A DNA stretch of 64,000 nt from Helicobacter himalayensis (lineage in GTDB: Bacteria > Campylobacterota > Campylobacteria > Campylobacterales > Helicobacteraceae), in the NCBI RefSeq assembly GCF_001602095.1, contig NZ_CP014991.1:434001-498000 (forward strand), in the 5' to 3' direction. How positions within the stretch are numbered: the first letter of the stretch is position 1; each line of letters begins with the position of its first letter. Below are positions 60,990 to 64,000 of the stretch, piece after piece. A model generated the notes under the pieces. The model saw nothing but the letters and a program-made list of their open reading frames with translations, did not search any database and was not told the DNA's origin. Position numbers and translations under genes: made by a program.

Positions 60990-62453
60990 TTATTTTTTTG
61001 CTAAGCTTTTTAAGGCTTCAAAAATGCGCGTCTCATCACCATCTAAAAGCGTGCGTATGTCGCACACCACTTTATCTGCAATAATGCGTGTGATAATACT
61101 AAAATCCCGCCGCAAGCATTCCTCTAGCTGTGCGCAAGAAAAAGCTTTTGCGCTTATGGCAATACCATAGCTTTCAAACTTCATATCAGGCAAGCTCCCG
61201 CCACCTGAGAGAGAATCCACTTTTATAATTTCAAAGTTATACATAGACTCCAAAGGACACAATATTTTTAGAAACTCTTGCGCGCGGGATAAGAGAAAAT
61301 CTGGCGAGATTCTAAGCATATGAAGTGTGGGGATTGCATCAAAATCATTTTGTAAATACATTTCTAGGCTTGCTTGCAATACGCCTAAACACAGCTTATC
61401 CACGCGCAATGCACGCAAAAGCTGATTGTTCTTTAGTTTCTCAATAAGCTCTTTTTTACCTGCTATAATGCCTGCCTGCGCGCTTCCAAAGAGTTTATCC
61501 CCGCTAAAGCTAAGTAGTGATGGTGGCGCGCTAAAAATCTCCTTTAAGCTTGGCTCTTGTGAGTTCTGACTTGTATAATGCGCGTGAGGCAGGGATTCTA
61601 GCCCGCTTACATATCCACTTCCTAAATCATAATAATCAATCACACCTACTTTTTGTGCGAGCGCGCTTAAGTCCTGCATTTTTACTTCTGCGCAAAATCC
61701 AATCTGCGCAAAATTGCTCTTATGAGCTTTTAAAATCATCGCACATTCCGCACTTAGCGCATTTTCATAATCGCTTAAATGTGTCTTGTTTGTCGCGCCA
61801 ACTTCAAGCAGTTCGCAACCTGCTTGCTTCATCACCTCTGGGATTCTAAAGCCTCCGCCAATTTCTACGAGTTCCCCACGCGAGATAAGCACTTTTTTAT
61901 TTTTTGCAAAAGTTTGCAGGATTAAAAGCACCGCCGCAGCATTATTATTCACCACCAAAAACTCATAATCTGTCTGAAAAAGCGTCTGAAAAAGCGCATT
62001 TGCGTGCATGTAGCGACTTGAACGCGTGCCTTTGTCTAGGTCGTATTCAAGCGTGCAGTAGCGCGTGATAAGTGGCAGTAATTTCTCCGCCACCTCCTTG
62101 CTTAGCACACTGCGCCCGAGGTTTGTTTGTAGCACCACACCGCTGGCATTCACCACTGGAACGAGCGTGTGGGTAAAAAGCGCGTTGTAGGCGTTTTTTA
62201 TTGTTTGGTGGAGGTTGTGGATTTTTTCTTGTATTTGCGCTACTGCGTGGGAATTTGGCACGCTTTGTGTGTGGGGATGCACTAAATCTTGCGTCTTAAT
62301 TTTTGTATAAATTTCTTGGATTTCTTCTCGGAGCTCTTGCAAATGTTTTGTGATGAGGGGCTTTAAAAGAGTTTTGTTTGTCTGTGCAAAATCCGCGTGA
62401 TTAAGGAGTGTATCCACCTTTGGCAAGGCTTGAAACAATTCTTGTGCGTGCAT
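60990..62453 (-). CDS. selA: L-seryl-tRNA(Sec) selenium transferase
   Basis: SelA converts seryl-tRNA-Sec to selenocysteyl-tRNA-Sec with selenophosphate as a large PLP-dependent ring complex. The 487-residue protein has VVNASGVVLQTNLGRSVLS in the N-terminal core, and the PLP Lys is in LLSFSGDKLFGSAQAGII. Residues around ISRGELVEIGGGFRIPEVM are also conserved. It is divergent from tRNA-Sec (108 bases apart), so synthesis of the tRNA and of its modifying enzyme are encoded together. selB and selD are not in the window, and no selenoprotein gene was seen. Confidence 0.96.
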   Translation of the reverse strand: MHAQELFQALPKVDTLLNHADFAQTNKTLLKPLITKHLQELREEIQEIYTKIKTQDLVHPHTQSVPNSHAVAQIQEKIHNLHQTIKNAYNALFTHTLVPVVNASGVVLQTNLGRSVLSKEVAEKLLPLITRYCTLEYDLDKGTRSSRYMHANALFQTLFQTDYEFLVVNNNAAAVLLILQTFAKNKKVLISRGELVEIGGGFRIPEVMKQAGCELLEVGATNKTHLSDYENALSAECAMILKAHKSNFAQIGFCAEVKMQDLSALAQKVGVIDYYDLGSGYVSGLESLPHAHYTSQNSQEPSLKEIFSAPPSLLSFSGDKLFGSAQAGIIAGKKELIEKLKNNQLLRALRVDKLCLGVLQASLEMYLQNDFDAIPTLHMLRISPDFLLSRAQEFLKILCPLESMYNFEIIKVDSLSGGGSLPDMKFESYGIAISAKAFSCAQLEECLRRDFSIITRIIADKVVCDIRTLLDGDETRIFEALKSLAKK

Positions 62454-62542
62454 AACTTACACCTTTATTTTTTGTGTTTTTTTTGGTTGTTTTTGTGAAA
62501 GCTTGATTATAACGCATAAAGTTATTTTTAACTACAATAGCT

Positions 62543-62548
62543 TATAAT
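62543..62548 (+). promoter_or_regulatory. -10 box of tRNA-Sec
   Basis: A perfect TATAAT, 13 bases before the 5' end of the tRNA, so transcription would begin almost at the mature end. Confidence 0.6.
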
Positions 62549-62560
62549 ACACGTGGTTTT

Positions 62561-62659
62561 TGGGAGGCAAGTGTAGCTGGTGCGCACCTTAGGCTTCAAA
62601 CCTAATGTAGGGCTAGATGACTAGTCCTTGGGGAGTTCGATTCTCTCGCCTTCTCGCCA
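62561..62659 (+). tRNA. selC: tRNA-Sec (anticodon TCA)
   Basis: The anticodon stem TTAGG/CCTAA encloses the loop CTTCAAA with anticodon TCA at 62596-62598. The long variable arm is a perfect 7-bp hairpin with one G-T pair (GGGCTAG 62610-62616, CTAGTCC 62621-62627). The T arm is GGGAG-TTCGATT-CTCTC, and CCA is encoded. The length of about 99 bases and the adjacent selA leave no doubt. The acceptor stem pairs best as 62562-62568 with 62648-62654, including two G-T pairs, and leaves a U-C mismatch as the outermost pair if the standard 8-bp stem and the usual G discriminator are assumed. Confidence 0.93.
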
Positions 62660-62706
62660 AATCTTTCAAATTTTCTAAACTCTTAAAATATAAAAAGGCG
62701 CAAATT

Positions 62707-62973
62707 ATGGAGTCCCAACTTATGTCCCTTGCTGTGCAAACCTACAAACTCACTCTTATTCTCTCTCTTCCGATGTTGTTAGCTGGGCTTATTGTGGGGC
62801 TTTTGGTGAGTATTTTTCAAGCCACCACGCAGATTAATGAAATGACTTTAAGCTTCGTCCCAAAAATCCTTGCTGTCGTGGCTGTGATTATTTTTACAAT
62901 GCCGTGGATGATTAGTATGATTACAGATTATGCGACAATGCTTATAAATATGATTCCAGATGTGAAATTTTAA
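62707..62973 (+). CDS. fliQ: Flagellar type III export protein FliQ
   Basis: An 88-residue inner-membrane component of the export gate with two membrane helices (LTLILSLPMLLAGLIVGLLV and LAVVAVIIFTMPWMISMI) and the conserved FQATTQINEMTLSFVPK between them. The start at 62707 follows AAAAAGG; a frame extending upstream to 62617 is rejected because it would run through the tRNA. murB begins on the base after the stop codon. Confidence 0.95.
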   Translation: MESQLMSLAVQTYKLTLILSLPMLLAGLIVGLLVSIFQATTQINEMTLSFVPKILAVVAVIIFTMPWMISMITDYATMLINMIPDVKF

Positions 62974-63852
62974 GTGCAGACGCGCTGTATTGATTTTTCA
63001 AAATACTCTAGCTTGCGTATTGGCGCGCCTGTGGAGGTACATCTCATACGCTCAAGCAAGGATGCGCAAGAATGTGTAGCGCGTGGCTTTTCTCTTATTG
63101 GAAAAGCACAGAATCTCCTCATCTCTCCGTATGCCAAAAATCTTGCAATGCTTGATAAAGAAATTTTTAGTCGAATAATTATAGAAAGTCAAAGCGCCAC
63201 AAATGGCGTGCAAGATGATAAAAAGCACACTCAAAGCAGCCAAAATAGCACGCAAAAAGAATGTGTGCTTGTGGGCGCAGCACTTAGCTCATCTAAAATT
63301 TTTAGTTTTTTTAAAACGCAAGATTTAGGTGGTGTGGAATTTTTGCAAGGCTTGCCCGGCTCACTTGGGGGTATTATTAAGATGAATGCAGGGCTTAAAA
63401 GTAGCAGTGGGCAAAATTATGAAATTTGTGAAATGCTAGATTCTATTAATATCAATGGCGAATGGATAGATGCGGAGAAAATCCCCTTTAGCTATCGTTC
63501 TAGCGGGATTAATGGGGTGATTTTGCAAGCGCGCCTTAAAAAAATACAAGGCTTTAATGACGCGCTTAGCAAGGATTTCCTCACTATCCGCGCTAAACAC
63601 CCAAAAATGCCTAGCTGTGGGAGTTGCTTTAAAAATCCAAAGGGTGATTTTGCCGGTAGATTGCTAGAATCTGTGGGGCTAAAGGGCTTTAGTATCGGTG
63701 GTGTCGCTTTTAGTCCGCAACACGCAAATTTTTTGGTAAATCTCGGCGGGGGGAGCTTTGAAGATGCGTTTGCTCTTATTGAGCTTGCCAAAAAGCGCGT
63801 GTTTGAGGCTTTTAATATTATGCTTGAATGCGAAGTGCAGATAATTTCTTAA
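62974..63852 (+). CDS. murB: UDP-N-acetylenolpyruvoylglucosamine reductase
   Basis: MurB reduces UDP-GlcNAc-enolpyruvate to UDP-MurNAc in peptidoglycan synthesis with FAD and NADPH. The 292-residue protein shows SKYSSLRIGAPVEVHLI, LQGLPGSLGGIIKMNAG (FAD site), PFSYRSSGINGVIL and the catalytic Ser in SCGSCFKNPKGDFAGRLLE. It uses a GTG start adjoining the fliQ stop. A Lys/Gln/Ser-rich insertion near residues 70-90 (DDKKHTQSSQNSTQK) is unusual. The fliQ-murB pair is conserved in H. pylori. Confidence 0.95.
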   Translation: MQTRCIDFSKYSSLRIGAPVEVHLIRSSKDAQECVARGFSLIGKAQNLLISPYAKNLAMLDKEIFSRIIIESQSATNGVQDDKKHTQSSQNSTQKECVLVGAALSSSKIFSFFKTQDLGGVEFLQGLPGSLGGIIKMNAGLKSSSGQNYEICEMLDSININGEWIDAEKIPFSYRSSGINGVILQARLKKIQGFNDALSKDFLTIRAKHPKMPSCGSCFKNPKGDFAGRLLESVGLKGFSIGGVAFSPQHANFLVNLGGGSFEDAFALIELAKKRVFEAFNIMLECEVQIIS

Positions 63853-63938
63853 AAATTACAAGCAAAATGACTTAATAAAATTATTATTTAAAAAATTATA
63901 GAATCCGCGCTTATTTTTTGAAGTTTTGGGGGCAAAGT

Positions 63939-64000
63939 ATGGAGCAAAAATTAAAACCTATCATCTCTATTGTCGTGCCTTGCTATAACGAAGAGGTTTC
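63939..64000 (+). CDS. Family 2 glycosyltransferase, N-terminal fragment
   Basis: Only the first 20 codons are inside the window. They read MEQKLKPIISIVVPCYNEEV, the classical beginning of GT-A fold family 2 glycosyltransferases that bind nucleotide sugars. The ATG lies 6 bases after a GGGGGC stretch. The rest lies to the right, so the substrate (for example an undecaprenyl-phosphate sugar) cannot be judged. Confidence 0.8.
   Translation, partial: MEQKLKPIISIVVPCYNEEV

Noticed and set aside
62561-62659. Integration site of a mobile element at tRNA-Sec
   Set aside because: No integrase and no repeated tRNA 3' end were seen; fliQ-murB follow directly in conserved order.
62617-62973. Long fliQ frame starting at 62617
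   Set aside because: The extra 30 codons would lie inside tRNA-Sec. The ATG at 62707 with AAAAAGG upstream gives the normal FliQ length.

Overview
The window looks like a chromosomal segment of an enterohepatic (non-pylori) Helicobacter, phylum Campylobacterota. The pointers are gene order remembered from H. pylori and Campylobacter jejuni (flgB-flgC-fliE-ftsI, tatB-tatC-queA-rsmG, tig-clpP-def, panD-ybaB-PDZ gene, ispA-surE, serS-pflB, arsS-like kinase-hemB, fliQ-murB), an AT-rich base composition with scattered CGCG words, TATAAT/TACAAT -10 boxes, a C. jejuni Ctb-like group III haemoglobin, a PerR repressor, and selA next to tRNA-Sec. Species names cannot be fixed from the sequence alone.

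Layout. 1-5.7 kb: tail of a TolC-like protein, then aroQ, an M24 peptidase and a flagellin glycosylation (Maf-type) gene, a decayed gene remnant, then a truncated haemoglobin and a stand-alone mnmC-type methyltransferase. 5.7-6.2 kb: a repeat cluster with mirror-image C9T8 and A9G8 tracts. 6.2-17.6 kb: porin, gap, recG (carrying an in-frame copy of an intergenic repeat), a small ORF between direct repeats, a UPF0323 lipoprotein, an atypical receiver-domain protein, aspA, tilS and cysK. 17.9-25.5 kb: serS-pflB on the minus strand and the tatB-tatC-queA-rsmG operon with two small genes. 25.5-29.3 kb: flgB-flgC-fliE-ftsI behind a sigma-54 promoter, and perR. 29.5-42 kb: an AsmA-like protein, pgpA, a WecA-type transferase and a broken paralogue of it, tig-clpP-degenerate GGDEF-def, fliI, galE, a small Cys-rich lipoprotein, an HD hydrolase and a cyclophilin. 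42-49.7 kb: a predicted pseudoprotease, an ArsS-like kinase without partner, hemB, mnmA, a DUF815 ATPase coupled to a membrane protein, and an alcohol dehydrogenase. 49.9-58.9 kb: two tandem outer-membrane barrels, panD-ybaB-PDZ, ispA-surE, a complete TolC-like gene and tyrA. 59-64 kb: a lipase-like hydrolase, purN, selA, tRNA-Sec, fliQ-murB and the start of a family 2 glycosyltransferase.

Most genes are housekeeping. Flagellar motility is scattered over five loci (Maf, pflB, flgBC-fliE, fliI, fliQ). tRNA modification is well represented (mnmD, mnmA, tilS, queA). No phage, conjugative element, insertion sequence, CRISPR array or recognisable defence system is visible.

The most unusual signal is a family of roughly 80-bp dispersed repeats between genes. 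One copy is translated in frame inside recG, and other copies end directly in the ribosome-binding region of downstream genes. Further points of interest are a second repeat family with homopolymer tracts, two pseudogene remnants, a protease-like protein that appears to lack all three catalytic residues, and two degenerate signalling proteins (receiver and GGDEF).
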